DNA from: an uncultured Fusobacterium sp.
GTDB lineage: Bacteria > Fusobacteriota > Fusobacteriia > Fusobacteriales > Fusobacteriaceae
Assembly (NCBI GenBank): GCA_900543175.1
Contig: UQQO01000003.1
Location: 1-44,430, forward strand
Direction of reading: 5' to 3'
Length of the DNA stretch: 44,430 nucleotides
This document shows positions 25,627-33,225 of this stretch, one piece after another (the first letter of the stretch is position 1; each line of letters opens with the position of its first letter). The position numbers and the translations under genes are program-made. Under the pieces are notes generated by a model, which did not search any database, was not told the DNA's origin, and saw only the letters and a program-made list of their open reading frames with translations.

Positions 25627-25656
25627 TTGACAAAAGAAATATAATAATGCTATTAT
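25627..25656 (+). promoter_or_regulatory. Promoter of riboswitch 3 / TonB receptor 2
   Basis: TTGACA (25627-25632), 18-base spacer, TATTAT (25651-25656). It is back to back with the promoter at 25568-25596; the two -35 boxes are 30 bases apart. Confidence 0.7.
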
Positions 25657-25680
25657 ATCCTTGCAATCAAACAAATAACT

Positions 25681-25833
25681 TTATGTATGGTTTTATTTTA
25701 AATTAAAAGGGAAACAGGTTTGAATCCTGTACGGTCCCGCCACTGTAATGATGATGAACGCAATAGCCACTGGATTTTTTCTGGGAAGGGTGCAAGTAAG
25801 ATGAATCTAAGTCAGGAGACCTGCCATATATAA
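25681..25833 (+). ncRNA. Cobalamin riboswitch 3 (upstream of TonB receptor 2)
   Basis: Conserved blocks in order: AAGGGAAACAGGTTTGAATC, CGGTCCCGCCACTGTAA, GCCACTG, CTGGGAAGG, AAGATGAA and AAGTCAGGAGACCTGCC. P1 can form between ATGTATGG (25683-25690) and CCATATAT (25824-25831). This is the canonical B12-element form with CCCGCCACTGT, unlike riboswitches 1 and 2. Confidence 0.95.
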
Positions 25834-25853
25834 TTTATACAATTTGCGAGGAC

Positions 25854-25912
25854 GAGGAGTATAAAAGATCTTTTTCTTTTATACTTCTCTTTTTTTGGGA
25901 GAAGTTTTTTTT
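25854..25912 (+). terminator. Riboswitch-3 antiterminator/terminator switch
   Basis: Antiterminator: GAGGAGTATAAAAGA (25854-25868) pairs with TCTTTTATACTTCTC (25875-25889), 15 bp with one G-U. Terminator: ACTTCTC (25883-25889) pairs with GAGAAGT (25899-25905), followed by eight T. The two share 25883-25889 and cannot coexist. Confidence 0.85.
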
Positions 25913-25948
25913 ATTAAAAAATTAATATAAAACATTTAGGAGGAAAAG

Positions 25949-27937
25949 ATGAAAAAAATATCTTTTTTACTTTTTGCTATTTTAGCAACATCTGCTTTAG
26001 CAAAAGAAACTACAACTGTGGCTAGTACAAAACTTGATGAAACTGTTATTTCTACTGAAAACTTTGGAATGAGTGTTTTAGAAACACCTAAAAATGTTAC
26101 CGTTATCACTGCTGAAGATATTGAAAAAAGTGGAGCACAAGATATAGTAGAGGCTGTTAGAGCTGTTCCGGGAATGTATCTAAGTGGTACTGGAGGACAA
26201 GACTTTAAAACTGACATTCTTTTTAGAGGGCAAGTTCCGGGAAAATCTGGACAAAATATCTTAGTTTTAGTTGATGGTAGCTCTATCAATAGTACAACTG
26301 ATACTGGAGATTTTAACTTAAACTTAGTTCCTATCGACACTGTTGAAAGAATTGAGATTGTTCCTAATGGTGGAAATGTTCTTTATGGAGAGGGAGCAGT
26401 GGCTGGAGTTATTAACATAATAACAAAAGAGGCTCAAAATAAAAAATATTATGGACAAGTAGGAGCTGATGCTGGAAACTATACAAGAAACTACAAAGTT
26501 AATTTTGGTTCTAAAATAACTGATAGATTTGCTGTTGAAGCTACTTATTTAGACAAATTAACTGATGGATATAAACACCATTCTGAAAGAGATACTGAAT
26601 ATGTAGAGGTTAAATCAAAATATAAATTTGATAATGGAAATTTAACTTTAAGTTACAGCAATGGAGAAGTAAACTCTAAATTCTCTGGTGCAGTGGATAA
26701 AAAAGATAAAAGAAAAAGCAATTCTACAACTGAAGCAAAAGAAACTTTAGATGTTTTCAAATTAAAATATGATACTAAACTTACTAATAATTTAGAATTT
26801 ATGGTAAATGGAGATTATAAACATAGAAAGTATTCATCTACAAGTGAAAAAGATAAAAAAGTTAATGGAGTTACTATTAAACAAAGAGTTCCAAGCACAG
26901 ATAGAGACACAAAAACTTACTATATCAATCCACAAATTAAGTATAATTACTGGGATAAATCATACTTAGTAATAGGAGGAGACTTCTCTAAGGGAGAATC
27001 TGATTATCAATCTCAAAGCCACACAAGTACTGGTTCTAAAACAACAAATACTTTTACTAATAGAAAATCTATTGGTGGTTTTGTTATCAACAATTTAAAA
27101 TATGATGATTTCCAATTTACTCAAGGATTTAGACATCAAAGAATTGAATATGATTTAGAAAATAGAAATGCTCCATCAAAAAGTTTTGATCACACTTTCA
27201 ATGCTCAAGCTTATGAATTAACAGGAACATACTTTGCAAATGATACATCTTCTATATTCCTATCATACAATAGAGCATTTAGAGCCCCTACTGCTGGAGA
27301 GGCTGGAAGTTGGAACACTATTCACTCTAACTTAGATATTCAAACTTCAGACACAATAGAGTTAGGTGGAAAAACACTTTGGAATAACTTCTATCTTTCA
27401 AGTTCTATTTTCCATAGTAAAACTGAAAAGGAGATTTTCTATTTAACTAAAGCAAGTGGAGAGCAATCAAGCAACTATAATTTCCCTGATCCAATATTAA
27501 GAACAGGAGTTGAAATTGCAACAGAACAATATTTTGATAAATTAACTTTAAAACAAAGCTTTAGTTATACACACCATGAAATTGATGGTGGTAAATATGA
27601 TGGCAAAAAAGTTCCTGGGTTACCTAATATTATGGCAAGTATAGGGTTTAATTATGAACTTATTGATAACTTAAATATCAATACAACTTTATTCTACAGA
27701 GGAAGTTCATATGCTCAATATGATTACCACAACAAACTTGGTAAACAAGGTGGATATAGTGAAATCAACTTAAATGTAAATTATACTTTAGAAAATGGAC
27801 TTACTCTTTTTGGTGGGGTTAATAACCTATTTGATAAAGAGTACTACTATGCAAAAGCTGGAACAAGTAAAGATACTCTTTCTTACTATGCTGGAAATAG
27901 AAGAAGTTATTTTGTAGGATTTAAATATAATTTTTAA
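25949..27937 (+). CDS. btuB: TonB-dependent outer-membrane receptor 2 (BtuB-like)
   Basis: 662-residue outer-membrane receptor with signal peptide MKKISFLLFAILATSALA, TonB-box-like ETVISTENF, plug motifs (AEDIEKSGAQDIVEAVRAVPG, VLVDGSSIN, TVERIEIVPNGGNVLYGEGAVAGVINIIT) and a barrel ending in YFVGFKYNF. It is a paralogue of the receptor at 18537-20510. Controlled by riboswitch 3, hence probably a second corrinoid receptor, perhaps for a different cobamide. Start ATG has AGGAGG at 25938-25943. It stands alone on this strand; the terminator at 27971-28012 follows. Its likely partner proteins (binding protein 2 and CobN2) lie divergently. Confidence 0.9.
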   Translation: MKKISFLLFAILATSALAKETTTVASTKLDETVISTENFGMSVLETPKNVTVITAEDIEKSGAQDIVEAVRAVPGMYLSGTGGQDFKTDILFRGQVPGKSGQNILVLVDGSSINSTTDTGDFNLNLVPIDTVERIEIVPNGGNVLYGEGAVAGVINIITKEAQNKKYYGQVGADAGNYTRNYKVNFGSKITDRFAVEATYLDKLTDGYKHHSERDTEYVEVKSKYKFDNGNLTLSYSNGEVNSKFSGAVDKKDKRKSNSTTEAKETLDVFKLKYDTKLTNNLEFMVNGDYKHRKYSSTSEKDKKVNGVTIKQRVPSTDRDTKTYYINPQIKYNYWDKSYLVIGGDFSKGESDYQSQSHTSTGSKTTNTFTNRKSIGGFVINNLKYDDFQFTQGFRHQRIEYDLENRNAPSKSFDHTFNAQAYELTGTYFANDTSSIFLSYNRAFRAPTAGEAGSWNTIHSNLDIQTSDTIELGGKTLWNNFYLSSSIFHSKTEKEIFYLTKASGEQSSNYNFPDPILRTGVEIATEQYFDKLTLKQSFSYTHHEIDGGKYDGKKVPGLPNIMASIGFNYELIDNLNINTTLFYRGSSYAQYDYHNKLGKQGGYSEINLNVNYTLENGLTLFGGVNNLFDKEYYYAKAGTSKDTLSYYAGNRRSYFVGFKYNF

Positions 27938-27970
27938 TTTAAAATAATAATTTTTTCTCAAACTCTCCTT

Positions 27971-28012
27971 AAAAAACCTCCTTTGATATTTATATCAAAA
28001 GAGGTTTTTTTT
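27971..28012. terminator. Bidirectional terminator between TonB receptor 2 and eutG
   Basis: Long stem AAAAAACCTCCTTTGATA / TATCAAAAGAGGTTTTTT with one mismatch and a 4-base loop. T-runs on both strands let it serve both converging operons. Confidence 0.85.
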
Positions 28013-28046
28013 ATTTATTCACCATAATATACTTTTAATAGTAATC

Positions 28047-29126
28047 TTATATATCATCAGAAAGTTGGTTAGGATTATATGTTGTACAAATATCCTTTTT
28101 TATGTCAATCAATATATCAGGAATAAGTTTTCTAAATTCTTCAAAATCTACTCCGTATTCTTTAAGAGATTTTTGAATTCCCATTTTTTCCTTCATTATT
28201 TCAATCCAAGTTTTTAATGCACATTTTCCCTCAGCAGCTGAAGATGCAGGTAAACCTAATGCATGTGCTACTTTTGCATAACGTATATCAGCATTACTAT
28301 TTACTTCTATTATATATGGAAGAAGAATAGCATTTGCACGTCCATGAGGAATATGAAATTTAGCTCCTATACTATGGGCTATACTATGATTTATTCCAAG
28401 AGAGGAATTATTGAATGCTGCTCCTGCCATGCATGAGGCATATTGTACTTTCTCTCTAGGTTCTAATATGCTTCTATCTTTATAGTGATCAAAAAGATTT
28501 TCAAATATTATTTTCATAGCTTCCATAGCCATAGCATCTGTAATTGGATTAGAGTTTTTTGAAACATATGCTTCTAAAGCATGTGTTAATACATCCATTC
28601 CTGTATCTGCTACTACTTTTTTAGGAAGTGTTTTCATAAATTCTGGATTTAATATTGCTATATTAGGAAGCATTTTGTCATCAGCTAAAGCTATTTTGCT
28701 ACTTCCATTTGTAATAACACTATATGAAGTTACTTCTGATCCTGTTCCACTGGTAGTAGGTATAGCTATAAATAATCTTTTATTTTCTTTTCCAAGAAGA
28801 TTAAAAATCTTATCCCCAAAATATAGAATACCCTTACAAGCATCTATAGGAGATCCTCCTCCTAGTGCTATTACACACTCAGGTTCAAAAGTTATAAAGT
28901 CAACTATTCCCTTTTGTACTATATCAACAGTTGGATTTGGTTCTACTTTACTAAATATTTTTATTTTACAATCTGAATTAAGATTTTCAATAATTTTATC
29001 AGTAAGTTTTAATTGAACCATCATATCATCAGTTACAATAAAATATTTTTTATATGGAAGTGTTTTCAAAAAAGAAAGTGAGTCTTCTCCTGCTTTTATA
29101 TCAGGTTTTATTCCAAATGTTTTCAT
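28047..29126 (-). CDS. eutG: Iron-dependent alcohol dehydrogenase EutG
   Basis: 359-residue group III Fe-alcohol dehydrogenase that reduces acetaldehyde to ethanol and regenerates NAD+ inside the eut microcompartment. Visible motifs: GGGSPIDACKGI near 95 and TTSGTGSEVTSY near 130 (nucleotide binding), DVLTHALEAYVS near 183, and metal-binding histidines in NHSIAHSIGAKFHIPHGRAN near 245-265. Last gene of the operon, 10 bases after eutQ; the terminator at 27971-28012 follows. Slightly shorter than the ~395-residue enterobacterial EutG, lacking its N-terminal extension. Confidence 0.92.
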   Translation of the reverse strand: MKTFGIKPDIKAGEDSLSFLKTLPYKKYFIVTDDMMVQLKLTDKIIENLNSDCKIKIFSKVEPNPTVDIVQKGIVDFITFEPECVIALGGGSPIDACKGILYFGDKIFNLLGKENKRLFIAIPTTSGTGSEVTSYSVITNGSSKIALADDKMLPNIAILNPEFMKTLPKKVVADTGMDVLTHALEAYVSKNSNPITDAMAMEAMKIIFENLFDHYKDRSILEPREKVQYASCMAGAAFNNSSLGINHSIAHSIGAKFHIPHGRANAILLPYIIEVNSNADIRYAKVAHALGLPASSAAEGKCALKTWIEIMKEKMGIQKSLKEYGVDFEEFRKLIPDILIDIKKDICTTYNPNQLSDDI

Positions 29127-29135
29127 CTTTACCTC

Positions 29136-29588
29136 CTATTTTTGTTCTTGCCAATTTGCTGGATATACTACATAAATAAATTTAGCATAATCAGGGGCAC
29201 TAAATTGTATTTTTGATCCTTTTGGTATTAAGATTACATCTCCAGCTTCACCTGAAACTTTTCTTCCATCTATTATTATATCTAATTTTCCTTCAATAAT
29301 ATAATCTATTTCATCATAAGTAAGAGTCCAATCAAATGTAGTTTTTATCATTTCCATAAGACCTGCACCAATTCTTGGCCCTTCTTCAAGTGTAAAAAGA
29401 TCAGTAGTATAAACTTCATCATTAGGATTTCCTGTATCCATTCTATCACGTTTAGTCATCTTATTTAGTTTTACTACTCCTACTCCACTTTTATCCATAA
29501 ATTTATATTCAGGTATTTCTTTATTTCCCATTTCTGTTTCAATTACTTTTCTTATTAATTCTTCTAACAAAGCTTGATTTATTTCCAT
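29136..29588 (-). CDS. eutQ: EutQ cupin protein
   Basis: 150-residue protein whose C-terminal cupin domain has TYDEIDYIIEGKLDIIIDGR and GDVILIPKGSKIQFSAP, as in EutQ (PF06249). EutQ of Salmonella has been reported to act as an acetate kinase linked to microcompartments. The N-terminus MEINQALLEELIRKVIETEM is an amphipathic helix resembling an encapsulation peptide. It is shorter than the 229-residue enterobacterial form, keeping mainly the cupin. Located between eutH (23 bases) and eutG (9 bases). Confidence 0.9.
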   Translation of the reverse strand: MEINQALLEELIRKVIETEMGNKEIPEYKFMDKSGVGVVKLNKMTKRDRMDTGNPNDEVYTTDLFTLEEGPRIGAGLMEMIKTTFDWTLTYDEIDYIIEGKLDIIIDGRKVSGEAGDVILIPKGSKIQFSAPDYAKFIYVVYPANWQEQK

Positions 29589-29611
29589 TTTCTTCCACCT
29601 ACTTATTTATA

Positions 29612-30700
29612 CTATTTATTTTTTTCAGATACTTTTCCAAACATTATTATAGCTAAAATTACTGCTGAAATTCCTCCAACAAGTTTTCCAACTACCATAG
29701 GAAATATCATACTTTTATCAACACCAGCAATAAATCCTAAGTGGTCTCCAAATACAAATGCTCCACTTACTGCAAAAGCTACATTTATAATTTTTCCTCT
29801 AGTATCCATATCTTTCATAAGACCAAACATTGGAATATTATTTGCTAGAGTCGCAATAAGTCCAGCTGCTGCTTTATCATTCATTCCAAGAAGTCCACCA
29901 AGTTTTAATAAAGGCTTATTAAATACTTTTGTTATAAAATGAACTAACGGAAATGCTCCCGCAAGAGTTATAGCAATCGCCCCTACTGTAGAAATACCAT
30001 CAGATATAGGTGCCATACCTGGAATAACTACTATTCCTGTTAAAGTTTCAATTACAATTGCTGCAAGTCCAAGAGTTATTACAATAACTACTCCTTGTCC
30101 AAACACAGTAAAACCTTTTGTCATTTTTTCAGGTATTTTCCATAATCCTAAAGAAATAAGAGCTGCCACAATAATAATAGGAATTAAATTTGCAATTATC
30201 ATGGAAAAACTATAACCAGCTACTAATCCTCCTGCTAAACATCCAAGAGGTATAGTAATAATTCCTGCTAGAACTCCTTTAGCTAAATATTCTCTATCTT
30301 TTTCTTCGATAATTCCTAATGATACTGGAATAGTAAATACTATTGTTGCTCCCATCATAGATCCAAGAATAAGTCCTGAAAATTTTCCAGCTGCTTCTGT
30401 ACTAGCAAGTTCCATTCCAAGAGGATATCCTCCCATATCACATGCAAGAAGTGTTCCTGCAAACATTGCTGGGTCTGCCCCTAACATAGTATATATTGGA
30501 GAAACTACTGGTCTTAAAATATTTGCTAGAACTGGAGCAAGTGAAACTACTCCTACCATTGCAAGTGCAAGAGAACCCATAGCCATAAATCCTTCTTCAA
30601 ATTGTTGTCCATATCCAAATTTGTTTCCAAGGCATCTATCAATAGCCCCAATTACCATAAATAATACCATTATGTAGATGATAATTTCATTAATCCCCAT
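29612..30700 (-). CDS. eutH: Ethanolamine permease EutH
   Basis: Integral inner-membrane protein of 362 residues with about ten hydrophobic segments, matching EutH (PF04346): MVIGAIDRCLGNKFGYGQQFEEGF near 15-37, ACDMGGYPLGMELA near 87, NNIPMFGLMKDMD near 288, FVFGDHLGFIAGV near 315. It imports protonated or neutral ethanolamine, important when external ethanolamine is low. Its start overlaps the last base of the upstream small gene. It is the only transporter in the eut block. Confidence 0.95.
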   Translation of the reverse strand: MGINEIIIYIMVLFMVIGAIDRCLGNKFGYGQQFEEGFMAMGSLALAMVGVVSLAPVLANILRPVVSPIYTMLGADPAMFAGTLLACDMGGYPLGMELASTEAAGKFSGLILGSMMGATIVFTIPVSLGIIEEKDREYLAKGVLAGIITIPLGCLAGGLVAGYSFSMIIANLIPIIIVAALISLGLWKIPEKMTKGFTVFGQGVVIVITLGLAAIVIETLTGIVVIPGMAPISDGISTVGAIAITLAGAFPLVHFITKVFNKPLLKLGGLLGMNDKAAAGLIATLANNIPMFGLMKDMDTRGKIINVAFAVSGAFVFGDHLGFIAGVDKSMIFPMVVGKLVGGISAVILAIIMFGKVSEKNK

Positions 30701-30993
30701 TATTTTCTCACTCCCTCAACTTTTTTTAATATAATATCTACTAATTTTTCATCACAAATGTTGAAATCTCTTTCCAATACTTTAACTATCATTGTTTTTA
30801 AATCTTCTATATTTTGCTCTTTACAACATTTTTTATCCTCAACTGGCTTTTCTTCACCATAAACTAATGTGATCATCTTTTCTTTAAAATAATCTTTTGC
30901 ACTTGAAGACAAAATCATATCTTTTCCTACATAAAATTTATCTCCACAAATATATTCTACTGCATTTTGAGGAGTTATTAATTTTTTTCCCAT
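30700..30993 (-). CDS. Small eut-operon protein of unknown function
   Basis: 97 residues. ATG 30993 lies one base after the eutN stop with GGGAGAAGG in the eutN end as ribosome-binding site; a start further upstream is rejected. Visible features: KLITPQNAVEYICGDKFYVG, a segment DMILSSSAKDYFKEKMITLVYGE resembling the TPSARQFLIDKGIEIL stretch of EutT, a central KKCC pair, and a C-terminal amphipathic helix IEDLKTMIVKVLERDF of encapsulation-peptide character. I do not recognise a named family. The context (between eutN and eutH) and the helix suggest microcompartment cargo or an adaptor. Confidence 0.7.
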   Translation of the reverse strand: MGKKLITPQNAVEYICGDKFYVGKDMILSSSAKDYFKEKMITLVYGEEKPVEDKKCCKEQNIEDLKTMIVKVLERDFNICDEKLVDIILKKVEGVRK

Positions 30994-30994
30994 A

Positions 30995-31243
30995 TTATTC
31001 ACCTTCTCCCTCATCTATTATTCCAATTATTGCAGCATCAACAGGAGCATCTTCCAAATCCATTAATTTTCTTGCTGAACTACCACATGTAATAAGAACT
31101 TTATCTCCTACTCCTGCTCCAACACCATCACAAGCTACTAGGGAAGTTTTATCGTTTAATTCAACTATCATAAATTTTAACCCACCTAGATTATCTGCTT
31201 TTCTTGTAGACCATACACTTCCAATAACTTTTCCTATTATCAT
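30995..31243 (-). CDS. eutN: EutN/CcmL-type pentameric shell vertex protein
   Basis: 82-residue bacterial microcompartment vertex protein (PF03319), opening with MIIGKVIGSVWSTRK and containing LVACDGVGAGVGDKVLIT and the C-terminal DAAIIGIID. Five subunits cap the vertices of the polyhedral eut shell. Four bases after the upstream gene, with the next gene beginning one base past its stop. Normal length, no missing element. Confidence 0.95.
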   Translation of the reverse strand: MIIGKVIGSVWSTRKADNLGGLKFMIVELNDKTSLVACDGVGAGVGDKVLITCGSSARKLMDLEDAPVDAAIIGIIDEGEGE

Positions 31244-31247
31244 ATTT

Positions 31248-31832
31248 TCACCTTTTTACTATTTTAATGTTATTCGCTCCTGCATACTCCTTAGCAAGTT
31301 CTGTTACTTTAGTTTCATTTGATATTTCTATAGTTCCATTGCTATTTATATTTTTTTTCAAAGCCTTTAGATCTAAAAGTTTTTCTGTAAAACAATTTTT
31401 TCTCTCTTCTAAGTATTCTCTTATTTCTATTCGCTTCATTATTTTTGTTCCATAAGATTCTAATACTTTTTCATAATTTCTATATCTTTCTTGAAGTTTA
31501 AGAGGAGCAGATATAAATTTCCTCCATTCTATCCCTTCTTCTACAACTATCAACTCTTTTCCTTCAAGCAAATTATATAAAAGTTTTTTACTTTCTTCAC
31601 TAGAATATACTCCTTGGCTTATCTCAGCTAATTCCTTTATTCCAAGTTCTGAAACTACTATTTTTTCTCCTGTTTCTTGAATATCAAAATTTCTTTTTAA
31701 TTCATCTTTTAGTACTATATCATTTCCTATAAAGCCTATCTTTTTTTTCAATATTTCTTTTAAATTTGACTCTTTAGAATAATATTTTTCAATTTCTCTT
31801 TTTATTATTTCAATTAAGTCCTGATCACTCAT
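31248..31832 (-). CDS. Conserved eut-operon protein of unknown function (PduM/eut_hyp-like)
   Basis: 194-residue soluble protein. I place it tentatively with the hypothetical ethanolamine/propanediol-operon family (TIGR02536, related to PduM), from its position between pduL and eutN and its make-up rather than a strong motif. The N-terminus MSDQDLIEIIKREIEKYY is an amphipathic helix like an encapsulation peptide. The C-terminus KVTELAKEYAGANNIKIVKR resembles TPSARQFLIDKGIEI of EutT. Overlaps pduL by 8 bases. PduM is needed for proper microcompartment assembly in Salmonella, so a structural role is conceivable. Confidence 0.6.
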   Translation of the reverse strand: MSDQDLIEIIKREIEKYYSKESNLKEILKKKIGFIGNDIVLKDELKRNFDIQETGEKIVVSELGIKELAEISQGVYSSEESKKLLYNLLEGKELIVVEEGIEWRKFISAPLKLQERYRNYEKVLESYGTKIMKRIEIREYLEERKNCFTEKLLDLKALKKNINSNGTIEISNETKVTELAKEYAGANNIKIVKR

Positions 31833-32448
31833 AAATTACCCCATATGAATCTTTTTCTAAAAGACAGGCATTGGCTTCATCATAGTCTATATGCATTGCA
31901 AATTTTGATTTATCTGTAACTCTTATTAATACATCTTCAAATATTAAAGGTCTCTTTGAAAAAACTTTTACTTTTACTAATTGCTTATCTTTTACATTCA
32001 TAGTAATAGCATCTTCTGGTGTCATATGTATATGGTTTCTAGCTACTATTACACCTTCAGAAAGATTCAATACTTTATCTTGATTTGTTACAATTATTCC
32101 TGGTGTATCACTAATATCTCCTGATATTCTGATTATCCCTTTTACACCTAATATTCTCGCATCTGTTAAAGAAATTTCAACTTGTGTTTTTTCTCTTGTA
32201 GGTCCAAGAATTACTACTCCTTCTATCACACCTTTAGGACCTACTAATCTTACTCTTTCTTTACAAGCAAATTGCCCTGGTTGAGATAGTTCTTTTACTG
32301 GAGTGAAATTATAACCTTTTCCAAAAAGAGTTTCTGAATCTTTTTCTGATAGATGTATATGTCTTCCAGAAGCTTCAATAGGGATTCTTTTCTTCTCATA
32401 ATTCTCTAGTTGTTTTTTTACTAATTCTACAATTTTATCTATCTCCAT
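31825..32448 (-). CDS. pduL: Phosphate acyltransferase PduL-type (acetyl-CoA to acetyl-phosphate)
   Basis: 207-residue phosphotransacylase of the PduL family (PF06130), replacing the unrelated EutD of enterobacteria. It has the duplicated zinc-binding motif RHIHLSEKD near 28 and RNHIHMTPEDA near 137, with FTPVKELSQPGQFACKERV, LGPTREKTQVEISLTDAR and LGVKG between. It converts acetyl-CoA and phosphate to acetyl-phosphate and recycles CoA inside the shell. The N-terminal MEIDKIVELVKKQLENY is an amphipathic encapsulation-type helix. The start overlaps eutT by 14 bases; RBS AAAGGAG lies within eutT. Confidence 0.93.
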   Translation of the reverse strand: MEIDKIVELVKKQLENYEKKRIPIEASGRHIHLSEKDSETLFGKGYNFTPVKELSQPGQFACKERVRLVGPKGVIEGVVILGPTREKTQVEISLTDARILGVKGIIRISGDISDTPGIIVTNQDKVLNLSEGVIVARNHIHMTPEDAITMNVKDKQLVKVKVFSKRPLIFEDVLIRVTDKSKFAMHIDYDEANACLLEKDSYGVIYE

Positions 32449-33214
32449 ATTCCCCTTTTTCTCCTTTCAACATCATTACATATATTACACTACTCAATCT
32501 ATTAAGTGCTTTTAACATCTCTCTCTTCTCAACTATTCCTCTTTCGCTTGAAAATGCAGTTACTCCTGATATTTCTGCTTCTCTTGATATACTTCTCATC
32601 TCATTAAGTTTTAAAACAATGAAACTATTTTTTACTGATATATCAAAAAGATGTCCCATTCCAAAAAACTTTTTAGGATTATGTGATATCTCTTTTATTT
32701 TATCTAAACTTTCTCCTAAAACTTTTATTTCTTCAAATTCTATATCAAGTACTTCAGCCAATACCATTTTTTTTATAAAAGTTGTTACACTTTCCATATC
32801 TTTATTAAGTTTTTCATTCTCACAACTTTCAAACTCTTTTTGTAAAACTAACCATTTTGCTTGAAGACTGTCTAATTTCCCTCTGAATATTATTCTTTCA
32901 TGAGTTTTATTAACCAAAATGTTTCCTGATATCTGTGTCATATGTTCAGGTTTTTCAAAATAACTTTCTCCTGCAAGTCCTATATATTTAGGAGTTATTG
33001 GTTTTTCAATTATTTTTTCTACTATTTCTTTCTTTTCTTCTACTTCAGCTTTCTTCGAATTTGTTACTACAGCTCCATCTTTTAATATTTCTATTCCTTT
33101 ATCTATAAGAAATTGTCTAGCTGATGGAGTCATTATAGTTCCTTTTTTAAGAATAAACTGTTTAAATTCTTCTTTTTTATACAGATTTTTTAATTTCTCC
33201 TCTGTTAAAACCAT
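32435..33214 (-). CDS. eutT: EutT corrinoid adenosyltransferase
   Basis: 259-residue ATP:cob(I)alamin adenosyltransferase that makes the adenosylcobalamin used by EutBC. EutT features: MTPSARQFLIDKGIEIL near 28, YFEKPEHMTQISGN near 83, THERIIFRGKLDSLQAKWLVLQ near 104, and a C-terminal LNEMRSISREAE...LNRLSS helix pair. The CCxxC cluster described in Salmonella EutT, which follows a conserved His, is absent: the only nearby Cys is in FESCEN. This looks like the metal-site-lacking form. It links the corrinoid import island on the left with ethanolamine catabolism. Twelve bases after eutE. Confidence 0.88.
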   Translation of the reverse strand: MVLTEEKLKNLYKKEEFKQFILKKGTIMTPSARQFLIDKGIEILKDGAVVTNSKKAEVEEKKEIVEKIIEKPITPKYIGLAGESYFEKPEHMTQISGNILVNKTHERIIFRGKLDSLQAKWLVLQKEFESCENEKLNKDMESVTTFIKKMVLAEVLDIEFEEIKVLGESLDKIKEISHNPKKFFGMGHLFDISVKNSFIVLKLNEMRSISREAEISGVTAFSSERGIVEKREMLKALNRLSSVIYVMMLKGEKGEYGDR

Positions 33215-33225
33215 AGTACACCTCT

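Noticed and set aside
25936..26340. Minus-strand 134-codon frame
   Set aside because: Antisense to the signal peptide and plug of TonB receptor 2; no ribosome-binding site and no recognisable protein.
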